NCBI GenBank assembly: GCA_032164245.1
Contig: JAVMKO010000001.1
Coordinates: 292,875,041-292,939,040 of the forward strand
Source: Sternotherus odoratus
Lineage: Eukaryota > Chordata > Testudines > Kinosternidae
Length of the DNA stretch: 64,000 nt
Reading direction: 5' to 3'
Shown in pieces: positions 37,801 to 52,800 of the stretch (position 1 is its first letter; each line of letters opens with the position of its first letter). The position numbers and the translations under genes were made by a program. The notes beneath the pieces are model-generated. The model was given only the letters and a program-made list of their open reading frames with translations. It was not told where the DNA came from and ran no database searches.

Positions 37801-40800
37801 GATTATTGTTACACTGTTATGTTTATTGCAATAACTTGTCTGTTCTCTCCTGCACATGTCAGCAGGTACAGGGACAAACAATCCTACCAGCAAACACAAA
37901 AGAGGACATTGTCTGGGTTACTCCAACAGTTCAAGTTATTCTTTTTGGAAAAAAATTCTTTTAGTAGAAATTGTGTCTATGTCTAATGGAGGTTTTTTAA
38001 CTATATGACAAAAGTCTATCAGACTTGTACACTTTTTGTAGACTCAAAGTTTCTGTGGCAAAAATCAGCCAGCTAAACTTGAATACATTTATAAAAATAA
38101 GTATTTTGAGTCAGCACTGGAGAGAAAAATAGTAAAATACAGCTCTCTCCCCAACATCACAGCATATTTTTGTAACTTACATTTGTTTTGTAGCAATTAA
38201 ATATTGGAGTATCTAGTTTAACAGTGACATGAGCAAACAGTAATAGGGACAATGAATACCTTTACCAGTGTAACAACAAACAGGAAGTGCGGGTAAAGTG
38301 AATACCTACAGATTTAGGTATATTGCTAACCACAAGGCCTATGGCCAAATGCTTCCAATTGTCCCGATTAATGCTAATATTGGCTATAACTTCATTATTT
38401 AAAGTATGTTTATACTGCTATAAAAGTATTTGGCTACATTTTGGTAATAACAGGCAAAGGAGTCTAGCCCTGAGTAGCTGCGGCAGAGGATCAAAATAGT
38501 TCTGACAGGGCTGTAATCTTTATCTGTAAATCAGATTCTATTTTTAATAATGCCCATAAGACGTAAACTAGGGGAATCACACAAACACATCTCCTGTTAG
38601 AATTGCTTGGACTTGTTAGGATTTGCGGGCTGCTGAGATGAAGTTGGCACATATAGGAGCTGGTAAGGACCTGGCCTTACATGCTCTCCTAGGGATTAGG
38701 GCAGGGGTGGGCAAACTTTTTGGCCCGAGGGCCACATTGGGTTTACAAAATTATATGGAGGGCCGGGTAGGGAAGGCCCCGCCCACAATCTGGCCCCCTC
38801 CCACTTCCCGCCCCTGAGAATCCCTGACCCATCCAACACCCCCCCACACCTTGTCCCCTGACTGCCCCTTCCACAGACCCCTAACCACCAGGACCCCACC
38901 CCCTACCCAATTCTCCTGCTCCCTGTCCCCTGACTGCCCCAATCCCTATCCACCTTCCAAACCCCTAACCACCACCCCAGACCTCCCCCCATCCAACCCA
39001 CCCTACTCCCTGACTGCCCCCTCCAAAGCCCCCCCCCCCAACCACCACCCTGGAACCCCCCCATCCCCCCTCTTACCACAGCTGCTGGAGGGGGGCAGCA
39101 TGCAGCCCCGGCCCCCAGAGCACTCCCCTCGCCACACGGCTCTGGGAGAGGGGCCAGCGTGCAGCTGCGGCTCCGGGGGAGGAGGACAGTGCGCAGCCCC
39201 AGCCCCCAGAGTGCTCCCCGCGCAGCGCGGCTCTGGGAGAGGGGCCAGCGTGCAGCTGCGGCTCCGGGGGAGGAGGACAGTGCGCAGCCGCGGCTCCTGG
39301 GAGGGGCCACCGCACAGTTCCAGCCCCCAGAGCGCTGTCGGCGTGGCTCCGGGGGAGAGGCTACCGTGCAGCCCCGGTCCCCGGAGTGCTGCCCCTGTGG
39401 CATGGCCAATGAAGGGTGGAGGGCCCGCAGCGGAGCCCGGGCTGTGCAGCTCGGGGAGAGGCAAGGGGCAGCCCCCCGCCGCGGGCCGGATGGGACAGTG
39501 TCGCGGGCCGGATGTGGCCCGCGGGCCGTAGTTTGCCCACTCCTGGATTAGGGGAAGGTCCAAGCAAAGCCTAAAATGAGGCTTTGGAGAGAAATAGGAC
39601 TGAAGCCATAGATTAGCAGGATGATACCTGCCTCTGCTGATAGCAGGAGACACTAGAGTTTGTAAGCCATTGCAGAACACTCTTCAGCTAACTCTGGAAG
39701 GGGCAAATAGAAGGAAAAAGAGAAATAATAATCCATCTCCCCTCCCCAGGAAAATCTGAATTCTAAAATCCTGTCAATTTAAACTTGGTAAGAAGCAAGG
39801 TTTGAAACCTAAACTTAACTCAAACTAGCTACATTTTCCCACAGTTGGAGGGACTTTGGCAAGACAGGAAATGAATGGGATTGATTAGCTAGTATAGCTG
39901 TCTATCTCCATCTGTTGGAAAGAGCCAAATTACCCACTGTGTGCACTGAACCAGGGGCTTCTCTGCATTGCACCATAGTGGTTTACCTGCTTTATGCCAT
40001 ACTTTGAAGACCAGGGTTTGTTGTGGATCCAACAGAAGTTCTTTGGATAGTCTATTAGAAATAAAATCATCATAATTTGTTATGCAGAACACTAAAATTG
40101 GTCAGAAGCTAGCAAGGCAAAGTGTCTCTGGAATTTCAACAACATTTTTTCAATCATATGAAAAGTATTCTGAGTAATGGGAAAAAACCCCAGTGTTGGT
40201 CCTTAAAAGTGCAGTGTTCATAATTACCTCTACATGGGCTTGTTTTCTGCTTACCCAAGGAGAAGTTTTTTTTTTCTTGTTCTAAAATATTTTTAAATTA
40301 GGGTAATGAAAACAGCAGGGGAAAAAAAAAAGATAGATAACTGTGAAAATACTATCAAGCACTATTTAGCAAACTTTTAATAAAGATTAAGATGGCCACT
40401 TGAAACACTGTAACCTAATTTCTGAAAAAACACCTCCCTAAAATAGTGATGAGACAAAATCCCTTACTTCCCCCACAACATTTTCAAGTCACTCGGCATA
40501 TTTCTAGTATTCAAGATTGGCTCTGAGCACAAATAACCTTACAGAATAAAACTTGTAACTGCAGCAATGTCTGAATGATTAGTCTCTGCATTATAAAAAC
40601 AACTGTCTAGCCAGCAAACCTGTCTCTGTGCAGTCACTGGTATAATTTCTACACAGTCTGTGACTGACAAGTTAGTGCCTAATATGCTAAATACAGTTTT
40701 ATTTATTGAGAGACAATGTGGGAGCGGTAAAATATTTTATTTTTTATTTTATTTTACTTCTGTTGGTGAGAGAGAGGAGCTTCTCCAGAGAGCTCTGTGT

Positions 40801-43800
40801 AAACGCAAAAGCTTGTCTCTCTCACTAACAGAAGTTGGTCCAATAAAAGATATTACCTCACCCACCTGCTCTCTCTAATATTTTGGGACCAACTCAGTTA
40901 CAACACTGCGTACAACAATAGAAGATATTTTATTTATTGATTCACGGTGGTCGGTCTCTTTTAGTTTAGAAAATCCTAATGGCAACTGCTTCAGGTTTAA
41001 TTCGAACACCTGACTTCAAAACTTTGCAGAAACCATGCGCTCCCCCACCACAGACATACTAGTGCAAGTTATTTATTAATTGTATTGTGCCCCAAGAACC
41101 CCATTCCTGGACCAGAACCCCATTGTTCTAGGCATTATACAAACTTAATAAAAAGACATAAAAGTGTTATGAAAGTGCAAAGAACTTCGCTAACATTAAT
41201 GAATGAATCCTCACGACAGCCCTGTGAGGTAGCAAATGTTATCAGCTCCATCTTACAGGTGGGGAAACTGAAGCACAGAGATATTAAATGTCTTGCCTAA
41301 TATCACAGGAGAAGTTTATGATACAGCCAGAAATACAATACAGGTCTGACTCTTGGTCCTGTGTTTTAGCCCAGACCATACCTTCCCTCACACAACTCAA
41401 TCCAGACATTATAGGCACTAGAGCTACTGTAAGATATGCAAACATGGATTTTCAGCTGCGACAAGCTTAGCAAGACTCCTACTGTTTTGACCAGAGAAAG
41501 CCTCTCTCTGTTTACTTGGTTAAAGCTGCTGTTTCTGGACCACAAGGGGACTTGCATAAAACTCTGAGTGGTGATAAAATAACATGTAGGAATCATAACA
41601 GAGCAGGTCCAATTACTGGAGGACCACTTTGCTAAGTGCATCTATTCATTCTATGTCTGGCCACTGGCTGCCCGACACCATGGCTATGAAAGTGTCTGCC
41701 TTTGAAAACCAATTACATACCTTGTTTGCTGCTGAAAGTCCCAAATTGGTGACTCAGTGTTTTCTATTATTGCAGTGGCTATTGGAGCATCTGCATCAGC
41801 AACCGCAAACGTCACATAGCTACTGGGTGCTGTCACTCCACGTTCAGTGAGAGGACTCCCTGAAATATAGTGAATTGTGGTGAGAATAAGGCAGATGATT
41901 AGTCATTTCATTAAAAAAATGAAGTATTATGTTACCAGCAGAACAAACCTGTTAGCTACAGATAATATTGGTTGCACCTTGTGACAAAGATAAAAACTGG
42001 GCAGCATGGCAAAGACCAACTCAACCTAACAGTCAGTGGGTATTAGCCCACGAAAGCTTATGCTTCAAAACTTTATAGTTAGTCTTTAAGGTGCCACAGG
42101 ACTTTGTTACCTCTGCTATTCCAGACTAACACGGCTACCTCTCTGATTCCTAACAGTCAATGGTTTCCTTAGGGCAGCAGGTGTCTGGCTAGTGGGTCTT
42201 GCATATGCGCAGGAGCTAACTAACCATATTTGGGCTCAGGAAGAAATTTAGCCCCCAGGTCAGACTGACAGAGACCCTCTGGCCTAACTGATTTGCTCGA
42301 GGAAACAGTCCACCCCATGGCAAAGAACAACTGATTTCCTGAGTCCCAGTCCCATTTTCTTAACCACAAGGCCATAGATAATGGGCTCCGACAGGCCTTC
42401 CCTGAAGTTGCTGTAAAACTGGATTCTAAAAGCTTTAGGAAACACTGTTTTTAATACAAGTAAAGACAGGAGCTCAGTACCATAAAGCTGAGCTATCACA
42501 GAGACCATACATTTCGCAACGCAGAGGTGGAAGCATTGCAAGGCTTTTGTTATAAGCCGATTATTATGACTTGCATAAAAATTGTACAGGATTGGAAACA
42601 CAAACACTTCCCCCCCATTTTTTGTTTTCTAAAAACCTGGGAGAAGTCTTGTGAGAAAAAAGATAAAGCAATCAGTTAATTGGGGTGACCTAGTTTGCCT
42701 CCTCTGCCAAACAATGTGCATTCACAGTAATACAAGGTCATATCTAGGAATCTGGACACTTTCCAAAAAACTAGAAGACATGGAATATAAAGTACCTTGG
42801 AAAGCACTGGATACTATATATCCTCTGGTCATTGGTACTGAGTTATAATGGAAAATGAGGTGCTATGAGTCTGGCCTGATTTGTGCGGGTCCTTCAACGG
42901 AGGATTTCCACCCCCCAATTTTCTCTCTGCTTTGCAACCCTTCTTCTTAGGTGGCGTCAACACTAGCAAGCTTTGCAGCCATCGTTCATTATGGTGTAGT
43001 TCTATCAGTGGTAGAAGCTGTAGTAATAGTAGTAGAAAGAGGATTTTGGTATTTTTACTGCTGTGCTGTCTACTTGCCAGTGGAGCTATTCCGGTGATGA
43101 AATTACAGCTACACAATTTGCTAGTAGGTGAGGCTTTAGTCAAGGAAGTGGAGTTGATATGACTCTCTTTGGAATCAAATTCTGTACCACTCCTCTATTA
43201 GTCAGAGAGGTTGCTATTGATCACTTCCTTCTCTCTGCCTTCAGGGGACACATCCTAGTATGCTATCACAGTGCCTCTGTGGGCTGCATTCCATATCAAA
43301 AAATAAAGGTGGTTTAAGCAGCCTGCTGCACTTTACACAAATTAGATGCAGCACTTGGGCTCCTGGCAAGTTCAGCAGGAAAAATATATTCAATTTTTCT
43401 TCCAGTGAGTTGAACAGAACCCCTTGCCATAGAACTTCCAATGAAGGATCAGGAAGAGGGCTGTGTGAGACACATCTCATTAGGATCCACTGATTATCAT
43501 GGTAACAACAGGTAAGCAGCTACTACTGCATTGGGCCCCTGATTTTAAATCACTTTCTTCACTTTAATGTAGGAGAATGCTACTGCGTCTACCAAAATGA
43601 CAGTTTCACACTGTGTTAACAGACACAAACTGTCTATAATTCTTCTTGCCTGAAGATTCCTGCATGTGAATTCCATTGGGGAATGGAATTTCTTCCTCCA
43701 TACACAAGAAGCGTTTCAGAGTTCAGTCTGCCTTTTTTTTTTACAAACGTACAAAGAGCTTAAAACTTAAATGGGCACCACAAATTTTGCTATCCTGGGC

Positions 43801-46800
43801 TGGATTGTGGATGGGGCAGTTCAGATATTGACTATGGATAATACACATGAGTAGCCAACTGCCAACTGTCTTTTTACATGTAGGGGCAGAGTCAAGTAAA
43901 ATGTCCAATCAACCTTGGCAGTCTATGGCAAAGCTAATGTTTTTTAAATCCTATTTTGCTTTTTGCTAGGGCCTGTTGCTGCCACCAGGAGCTCGAGCAG
44001 CACTAAGGAGGATCCTGTCTCCTGCAACTACTCCCACCTCCCTCCTTTCCTTCCACTTTCCTCTCTGCCTCCATTCATTTCCCTCCCTCCTGGACCATTC
44101 TCGGACCATTCTCTTTCCTTTATCGTCTCTCATCCCCCATCCATCCTTTCCCTGAACCCTTCTCCTTTCAGTCTTCACTGTAACCCCTTCATCTGTTTAT
44201 TTCTTGCCTGTTTTTAATTTCTCTCTCTTGCCCACCCTATGTTCTCTCTCATTCTTCCCCCCCTTTTCTTACTTTCCTCATCCCTAACTCCAGAAATCCT
44301 CCCAAATCATAGTTCCCTGCACCTTAATGTTAGTTACTCAACAGGTGATTAACATAGGGGATTCAGATAAGAACATAAGAATGGCCATACTGGGTCAGAT
44401 CCATCTAGCCCAGTATCCTGTCTCCTGACAGTGGCCAATGCCACTTGCTTCCGAGGGAATGGACAGAACAGGTAACCATCAAGTGATCCAACCCTTTTGC
44501 CCATAACTAGGTAAGATAAATAGGATTTCTGGATAAAGGGAATTGGGATAACTGAAATTACACTGTAAATGTCTATTCCTGGGGAATATCAGAAGAACTG
44601 AGCAGAAGCATGGGAGAAATTAGACATTAGGAAGCTAGTAATGGCACACTAAAGTGACATTAGCAATGTAAAAATAATAATCCACTTCTATCTATTTTCT
44701 TCTATTATTGTTACAAGTGACACCCATTATTATAACTAAAATGATGTTAGAGAAAAAACTATTTTTTCAGTTTACTTTGTGTTTGGTAGTAATTCATGTA
44801 TAGCCAGTTTAACTGTTTCCTCCCATTTTTAATAAAAAAAGGAAAATGTGATTGTAAAACCACAAAAATTGGTAGGAGGCTCAGAGACCGGTTTAGTGTC
44901 TGCAGCTAGGTTTAGCTAATTTTTTTAAACTGATTTAGCTATCAAATTGACAATGTTTCATTTAAAGTTCCAGAAAACAATGTCATCCTTAATGTACTAG
45001 ACAGTAACATTCATTCTATCCTTGTTATCTAGTGTCACCATGAACTTTTCTTTATTAAGATAAATATTCTTGCTGAAACAGGCATAAAATAACATCTCCA
45101 ACTCTTTTCTGTTTGCGAGCATCTCTCTCAGTATTCACAAACAATTCCATTTTAAAACTCACACAAAATAGACATTGTTTATTGTGTTCCAAAATCCTTA
45201 TCGTGGCAAATACTACTGCATCAAGTTCCTAAACACGCACACAGACTACGACCTTCAGAAGAATACAGAATCACTGTTCATTCAAAAAAAAACAACAAGT
45301 TGGACTCAGAATGTATCAGCAGCACTTGTGCTTAAAGCCCGGTTTGTCAATGACCATTTTATTCTTGCTTTTGCAATACCTCATGCCAGTAAACTCTGGT
45401 GGGCAATCATATAAATTAATTCATCTACATTGTTAAACAGTAGATTTTAACTGGAATATTTCTAGGAAAAACTTCAAAGCATTAGCTAATCTGGGCCTTC
45501 CTGCACAGTCCTTCCTGGCTGTATTGCTTTTATTATTAATATTTACTGTTTGCATTCAGGTATTGCCTAGACCGTAGAGGCGCCAATCAGGGTTAAAGGC
45601 CCACTGTGCCAAGTGCTGAACACACACATGCACACATACAGGGGCCAAGATGTGGAGGAGTGAAGGTGCACTGGGAGGTATGTGAAAATCTTAAGGGATT
45701 GATTCACTTCTTTTTCAACAAAAAGACCTTCACTTAGTACTAACTGCAGGTGGTGTGAATAGCAGACAGCTTAAAAAAATTAAAAAGCCAACACGTGTGT
45801 CACCTTAGGAGCACACCAAGAGCTCAGTATAATCTCACTAAAATGAAATATTCTAAAATATGTTCAGAATTAACAGATTGAAAGATATATTAACAAGCAA
45901 TTATTGGTGCTCATCATGGTAACTGGGCATCTAAATATCATTCTTATTTAACAAAGTGGAAAACTGTGACAAAATGACTTGCTCAATGTTACAGTGAGTT
46001 CATTCTAATCTTTGTAGATGCTGATATCACCCCTGATCACCATCGATTCTGGCAGTTCCCAGATTCCTTAGTTTCAATAAGATGAAAATGGAAAGTCTGA
46101 AAGAATGTCTTCTGTTAATACTGACTAGAATTAAGGATGGGCAAATAGGCTGCTATTCAGATGAACTCCAGAATTCAGTGGTCATCTCAACAGATATTTT
46201 TTTTAACATTACACTGCTTGTTTACATTTTGTCCTTGTCCATTTTGCACGGAGGATAGAAACAGAATGGGCAGGTTCACTTTCCGATGCTCGTGAACTAA
46301 CATGATGTAACACAATGGGGCTGCAACTCTGCAGGTGAATATTTAAATCCAAACAAAAATTGTTCTGACTGAAGTTCAAAACATAATGAAAACATTCCTG
46401 TTAATATTAAGTTTTGTAAAATCTCTTGGGAATTGTTTTTTTTAATTGCTGTAAAATATCGAACAATATCTTTTAAAAGAACGGATGTTTTGCAAGAAAA
46501 TTTCTTTTACCTTTTAAACTTAAGTGCATTGCTCTTTCCACAAGGATAGTGACAGCAAATGTGTTTTCCAAATCCTCTGTGTTAGTCTCCTCAGATGGCT
46601 TCACAATGGGGATTTCTGAGCTTGGGGAATTCAGTTTGTGATTGTTGCTTTTCAAGATTTGCTGGCCTGTGTCAGGAATCTTCTCTGTGCCTTCATCTTC
46701 ACTGTTACTGACATCTTCAGCACAGTCAAATTCATGAGCAGAAGTAATAGGAGCATGAGTAGAAGCAAGTGTAAGGTGAACTCGTACAGCAGCTCCTGAC

Positions 46801-49800
46801 AAGTTTGAAGCATTGCGCCTGAACACTGGATAGATACCTGTAACAGGGTATTTACAAACAAACACACATCAAAATTTAGTATCTTGGAAAAAGCTGTTTT
46901 ATTTCATGAAGACAAAAGTCAGTTCTGAGATCAGTGGGGTGGATCTCAAATCCGGTAATGTCATCTCTACACAACTTCCCCGGGAGTTGTTAGTAACATC
47001 AGTCTGTAAAGGAAAAAATAATGGGCAGCCTTAGGAAAGTTAATTCTTTATTCTCCCATGGACTGCTGACATTAAGATATACAGCACTTGTCTCTCAACT
47101 TCATATGGGCTTGGAAACACTGCCTTTGCCATGATTTTGTGACTGTATCCAGGAAACAAAATTCAGAAGCAGCCTGTGCATAGTTTTTGTTTTGAGGGCT
47201 GTTTACCTGCAGTTTCTAGTTTTAACCCCACCAGGTTCGAGCCTGGCCAAATGAGGATCAAATGACTTGTCTAGCTCAAGGGTTCTCAACCTTTTTCTTT
47301 CTAAGCCCTCCCTCGGCCCCAACATGATATAAAAACTCCGCGGCCCACCTGTGCCACAACAACTGGTTTTCTGCAGATAACAGGGACCCCTGTGAATCTA
47401 AGTTGCTCAGGCTTTGGCTTCAACCCCAGGTGGTGGGGCTCACTGCCCCAGGCTTCAGCCCCATGCAGTGAGGCTTCGGCTTTCTGCCCTGGGCCCTAGT
47501 GAGTCTAAGGCTGGCTCTGCTTGGAGGACCCCCTGAAACCTGCTTGTGGCCCCCCAGGGGGCCCTGGACCCCTGGTTGAGAACCCCTGGTCTAGAAGATC
47601 AGACTGCAAGTTGGTGGGTGACCTGGAATTGATATCACAATGATGTGTGAAATACAGAACCAGAACAGAATAGGAAACTCCTAGGGTTTTTCCAATTTTC
47701 TAATCCTTTACTTTAACTACTGGCAGATAATACAAGTTTCTTGTGTTAACTCTAACCACTGGCTCCTTTGGCATGCTAGTGTACCTGATCATCATTAATA
47801 CTAGTTCAGTGATTGAGATTCTAATGAGGAATCCTTCCTCAATTCACTGACACCAATTCTTGACCCTTTTATTGATGACCATTACCAAATTCTCCACCAG
47901 TATCACTCACTTTGAACTCTGACTTTTCTCACCTTTTCAAGAAAACAAGATTAGCCAACAACATAGAAAGGATAAAACAAGGCTGCAACTGGTTTGCTTC
48001 AGACAATGACATATGGATGAGGTTAAACCAGCTAAAAAGTACATAAGGAAATGGAATAACAAATCATGAAGTGTAAGAAAGTTCTTTATAAACTGACCAC
48101 TAACTGTGAGTGTTCTCCTTGACCTCTGTCCAAGTGCTGCAAGATCCACAAACGCAGAGCCAATAAGGCGATCTGTATCAAGTGGTCTTTCAACGTTGTT
48201 TTCTTTCCCATAAGCCCGCCAGACTTGGATTTCTAGCTTCTCCTCTCTGAAGTACCATAATAGTGCTTGGCTCCTTGTAAGTTTCATCTCTTTTGTTTTC
48301 TTAAATATCACTGTAACATGTTTTTCATCTTCAGTTAATTTTGGCCTCTGAAGAGAAGTCCAAATGGCTTCTTGATCGTACAATTTATATCGGAGATAGC
48401 AGTAAGTGCTTTTATTTATGTGCGTCTGGCCGGCAAGTAGTGTGCAATGCACTGGTAACCACACTCGGGGGGTAGAAATGGTCACAGTCGCAGGATTTTT
48501 GCTCAGATGCCATTCGTCATCATCATCCATACTATCTTCATGGTTTTCCTCATGATTCCAGCCTAAAAGCTTAGCAGCCTCCACAACTCGTTCTCTGTCA
48601 CCATGATGAGCAAAAGTAATGGAAAGCTCCAGCCCTCCTACTATGTTTTCCATGATGTTTGTGCAATGAGAAAGCACCAAATCCTCAGGTAGGGTTACTG
48701 AGTACCATCCTGTAATACCTGCAACAGAACAAAAGATAGTAATCAGACTCACCTATTACCTTTTTGAGAAATGCAAGTAAGAAAAGTGATTTTCCCCCCC
48801 CCTCCCTGATCATTGTTCCAGGACCAGTACTTGGAAAAGTTTATTTCTTTTAAAAGCATTTGGTTCATCTAAGTATTTGCCACCTGCCAAGGTTAAAAAT
48901 TATCCAGCCTTAAAAAAATATCATATGATCCTGATTACGATTTTACTTTAACTTTCCACTTACTTAATGATATGGTTTTACAAGTGAATATCTCATGAAG
49001 CTCTAGTTAATAACGCTGGGATTCCTAGTTTCCAGATGGTATATACAAACCAATTGTTTTTTAAAACTCTAAGGTTTGAGGAAGTGGTTGCTAAACTCAT
49101 ATTCACACTGAAGTGGAAACAAGATTATAATCAGAATGTCCTGATTTCAAGACCTGATAGTTTGCAACCTGTTAGTGGAAGAAGTGGTTATTTTACACTA
49201 TGAAAATCTGGGAATCTAACCTTTTGTTTTCTTATTGTATGAGCATTTGTTTATAGCTGTTACCTATTACACATCCCGGACTGAATATTGCAAGTTCTGG
49301 ATTTCAGGCCAATGTAGTTTTCAATCTCTAGAATGGTTAATACATTGCACTTGCACCAAAACAAATAATAAAAAAACAAAAAAACAAAAGAGGCAATTAA
49401 TATTCACTGGGTCAGCTCGCAGTGGGTCAGCTCGCAGTGGGTCAGCTCGCAGTGGGTATGTATTTTTTCATTTTCTTATGTCCTGCACATACTTCTAGAT
49501 AATAAGGGTTGATTGGCTCCTTTCTCATCAGATGTGCACTATGAGCTGTGCATCACATATTCATAATGTAATATAATAGCTATTCCCAACATCAAGAATG
49601 AATCTCATTTTCATGGGCTACACTAGCCGATCAGCAGATCATAGCATATCCCAGCAGATGATCTTCAGTGAACTTTAGTTAAATGTGATTTTAATAAGGA
49701 ATCTTTAATTTAAAAAATCTTAATACTTATGAGAGAACTTTGACTTCAGAAAATAGGAAGCTAAACATGTAACCCACGTAAGCAATACGGTATGTTTACT

Positions 49801-52800
49801 ATTGAAGTACAGTAACCCCTCGATTTAACGGACCCCGATTTAACGGACTTCGGATGCAACGGACAAAATTTCCGATGCATCCGAAATCCGTTATTGGGGG
49901 CTGCCGGCTCCCGCCGCAGGGAGCCGGCTGGGTTGACAGCTCCCGCCCGGCTCCCCGCAGCGGGTACCCCGGCGGGAGCTGTCAACCCCCCGCCCGGCTC
50001 CTCGCAGCGGGGAGCCGGGCGGGGGGTTTGACAGCTCCCGCCGGGCTTCCCGCTGGGGGGAGCCGGGCGGGAGCTGTCAACCCCCCCGCCCGGCTCCCCG
50101 CAACGGGGAGCCGGGCGGGGGGGGGCGTTTGAAAGCCTCCGCTCGGCTCCCCGCAGCGGGAAGCCGGGCGGGGGCTTTGACAGCTCCCGCCGGGCTTCCC
50201 GCTGGGGGGAGCCGGGCAGGAGCTGTCAACCCCCCCGTCCGGCTTCCCGCAACGGGGAGCCGGGCGCGGGGGGGTGGGGGGTTGAGAGCTCCCACCCGGC
50301 TCCCCCCAGCGGGAAGCCCGGCGGGAGCTGTCAACCCCCCCCGCCCGGCTCCCCGCAACGGGCAGCCGGGCGGGGGGGGGGGGGGGGGTTTGAGAGTTTT
50401 AACAGACACCCCCTCGCCCGAATGAGTCCGTTATATCGAGGTTTCACTGTACTGTTTATATGAATAATATCAGTAATATGGCATTTCCACTTTACCTGAT
50501 CTTTTGGTCAACAGGTCTTTGGTTGGCACCCTGACTGTTCCAAGCAGGTAGTCTCCTGATGTTTGCGTTTTCATTGAACCAGTGGCTGTAGAATTAAAAT
50601 CAAAGCTATCCAGACACATCAAGCTGGGGTTGATTTAAAACATGCACAAGTAATTCATAAAGTATTCATCTCCTAGTGAGAGCTAAATCATTTTATTAGT
50701 AGAGATCTAAGGTCATAATATTGGCATATACTTCCCTCCATAAAAAAAGAAATGTGAAAGTCCACCGAGGAGGTATAACACATATTGGGCCAAACTGGAG
50801 TGAAAAACGGTGGAGTAAATAACCACACAGTTGTTGGAAATGCTCTACTTATAGGACGTGCGCTCCAGCATGGTCGCGTTTTGGGAGCATTCTAGGGATG
50901 ACTCCCACTATCAACATGCACTAAAATAAGCAAAGAGCTCTAGTACTGTCCACAGAGTAACTGAGTGGCTAACTCATGCCAAAAGTTGATTTTTTTTGCC
51001 TATCACTGAAGGATGATACCTTTAATTATATTCTACAACATAGTGCTGTAAAAAGCTTGATGATGTCTCTGCTATCTATTGAGACAACAGAAGAAGTTGC
51101 CATCATTAAATTGCATACTGTTTCAAAGATACTAGTGCCTTAATGAAGCTGGAGGGAAATCAATGAATCCATTTAAATAAGGTGTAAACAATTATACTTA
51201 ATACTGCTTTTGAAATGTAACTTCCTCTTTTAGAAATAATCTGTAACCTTCTTTACAAAAATTTACCATTTCAGACTCTAATCTCATCACATTTCAATCT
51301 AAGAAGGTCAGGCAATGTCATAGGGGGAGGTCTCCAGGGGAAACCCAATGGGCTGCAGGAAATAATACTGATGTTTCAGGAGGAATGCAGTATTGTTGTA
51401 GCTGTGTTGGTCCCAGGATATTAGAGAGACAAGGTGGGTGAGGTAATATCATTGAGGGACTTTAAGCAAGTCACTTCATTTCCTTCTCTTGTTTCCACAT
51501 CTATAAAATGGGGGCAATAAAGCTAATGTGCCTTTGTAATGTGTCCTGAAATCCTCATATGAAAGATGGTATGTAAGTGCAGAGCAGCATCACTATTGTA
51601 TTACCTTCTTTTGGATGAGATGTAAAATTGACATCGTGATCACTTGTAGTCACTGACAATCCCCTTGAAATACTAGCTGTAGCCCCAAGGGCTTGGCTGA
51701 AGTATAACTGGAATAATGACATTTACCTAAATGTCACAGTTATACTGAATATTCACTGTGTCCCCTGTACCTGAGAAGCTACGGTAATGTCAATAACACC
51801 ATTAGCAATAGCCACCTAGGATTCCTACTCATTTTTGTTTTGTTTACCTGACTTGATGCTTTGGTGATAGATGCAGAAGACTATCTGTGCAGACTGCAAG
51901 AGCTCCGCCAGACAACATGCTTCTCCGCTGCTTCTCTGGATGACAAGGTTACATGGGAACTCAGTGTGGTGATCAAACTCCGGGCAGAAAGTTTGAGCCA
52001 CAGCTCGAGTGGTGCGCTTTTCCCCCTCAGGTAGGAAGGAGAGGTGCATAGTCACATAGGCATTAACTCCCACTTCTGCACTGGTCTGAAGTGAAGGGTT
52101 CTTTTCTGCCACAGCTCTTCAAGTAATAAGGGAAAAAGAGAAGGAGACACACCAGGTGTGCTTACAAGTAATCTAGTTAGAAGTACATACGTATGCCACC
52201 AAAATGAAGGGGTTTTTAACCCCTAGCTGTACAACAATGAGAACAAAACAGTGGATTCAGTCTGTGCTCTCAGGTCTTGTTTACACAGAGACTTTTTGGG
52301 AATCTTCCATCCTTAATCTAGCACTGCAGCAGCTCTGTCGGTCCTAGTAAAGGCAGGAATTCTAACATAGACTGGCTGCTGACAATTTCCAGCTCTTTTT
52401 AAATCTAGACCTACTATGATCAGTAATCAAATGGTGCCAAAACTGCTGTGGCCTGTCTACACCAGTGCCCCTACCATTGCTCACACCAATGACTGCAATA
52501 GGAACAGCGAGCACTCAGCGCCTCTGAAAATCAGGTTCACGAGGGCTACCAGAGCATCCCCTTTTGTAGAGGAGGCAGCGGGAACGCTCCTCAGAGCAGC
52601 TGCTCCAGAAGGAGGTAAAGAGCAAGACCAAAGCTCTTTTTAGACTTTGATTAGCTGGTCCAAAGCTCACCGAATTCAAAGGGAGTCTGTCCAATGGCTT
52701 TGAATCATGGCCTGATTGAGGAGCCCATCAGTGCTACTTAGAGAACAGGCCAAAGGACATTGCTCAGGAGCGCTGGGAACCACTCCTGTCCTTAAAGAGC

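Noticed and set aside
38851..39680. Open frames of 130-226 codons on both strands
   Set aside because: Same cause: low-complexity GC-rich interior of a hAT element with perfect target duplications.
49854..50425. Pro/Gly/Ala-rich open frames
   Set aside because: Translations of the self-complementary GC minisatellite inside the Tigger-like element.
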